Of a stretch of 5,808 nt of DNA, positions 5,732-5,808 are shown piece by piece (position 1 is the stretch's first letter; every line of letters starts with the position of its first letter). The DNA is taken from assembly GCA_029007015.1 (NCBI GenBank), contig JAQXHB010000070.1:1-5808 (forward strand), written 5' to 3'. Under the pieces are notes generated by a model, which did no database searches, was not told the origin of the DNA, and saw only the letters and a list, made by a program, of their open reading frames with translations. Both the position numbers and the translations under genes were made by a program. This DNA comes from Bacillota bacterium. GTDB taxonomy: Bacteria; Bacillota; Clostridia; Oscillospirales; Acutalibacteraceae.

Positions 5732-5758
5732 AAATCTATTGCCAGATAAAATCTATTG
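5732..5758 (+). repeat. 10-bp direct repeat AAATCTATTG, 17-bp period
   Basis: AAATCTATTG occurs at 5732-5741 and again at 5749-5758, separated by CCAGATA. No function is recognised; it may be a pair of regulator half-sites or chance. Confidence 0.4.
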
Positions 5759-5808
5759 GATGACACGGCTCGCTATAAACCGACAGAATCTGTAATGTGA
5801 ATGAAATT

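Larger units (their letters stand above)
5502..5808. other. Non-coding AT-rich stretch to window end
   Basis: I see no supportable gene, tRNA or riboswitch on either strand in these 307 bases. It contains two AT-rich perfect inverted repeats, an isolated TATAAT (5607-5612) without a good -35, a cre site and a 10-bp direct repeat. It most likely precedes a gene beyond base 5808. Confidence 0.6.

Overview
The window fits a spore-forming Firmicute of class Clostridia, possibly Oscillospirales. The grounds are a SpoIIM-like engulfment gene directly upstream of a xerD-type recombinase, strong AGGAGG-type ribosome binding sites, a YesL/DUF624 membrane protein, a perfect CcpA-type cre site, and genes of mixed base composition separated by very AT-rich spacers. 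The genus cannot be read from the sequence. All genes lie on the + strand.

Bases 1-2112 hold the 3' part of one long reading frame. It joins the C-terminal half of carbamoyl-phosphate synthase large subunit (CarB: second ATP-grasp domain plus MGS-like allosteric domain) in frame to a full-length diaminopimelate epimerase (DapF) domain. The DapF part has Ala where the family's first catalytic Cys belongs and Asp where a substrate-binding Asn is expected; the second catalytic Cys is intact. A strong intrinsic terminator follows (2135-2178).

Bases 2179-2532 are a very AT-rich control region. It contains six TTTACATAA-like boxes alternately 14 and 20 bp apart (three 34-bp units, 2251-2352), several sigma-A-like promoters and a leader of about 110 nt. 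The boxes resemble the reverse complement of the XerD arm of dif, and xerD lies downstream.

Bases 2533-4029 are a probable spoIIM-xerD operon (18-bp gap). A third gene (4070-5461) starts at TTG behind a strong Shine-Dalgarno. It encodes a YesL/DUF624-type membrane protein with a large extracytoplasmic insert and an acidic tail, and it ends at a hairpin (5463-5501).

Bases 5502-5808 hold no recognisable gene. They contain two AT-rich perfect inverted repeats, a perfect cre match (5662-5675) and a 10-bp direct repeat, and look like control DNA for something outside the window.

Functionally the window combines pyrimidine/arginine precursor supply, peptidoglycan/lysine precursor supply, the septal peptidoglycan machinery of spore engulfment, and chromosome dimer resolution. 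The strongest candidates for something new are the CarB-DapF fusion with its altered epimerase active site, and the regular box array ahead of spoIIM-xerD.
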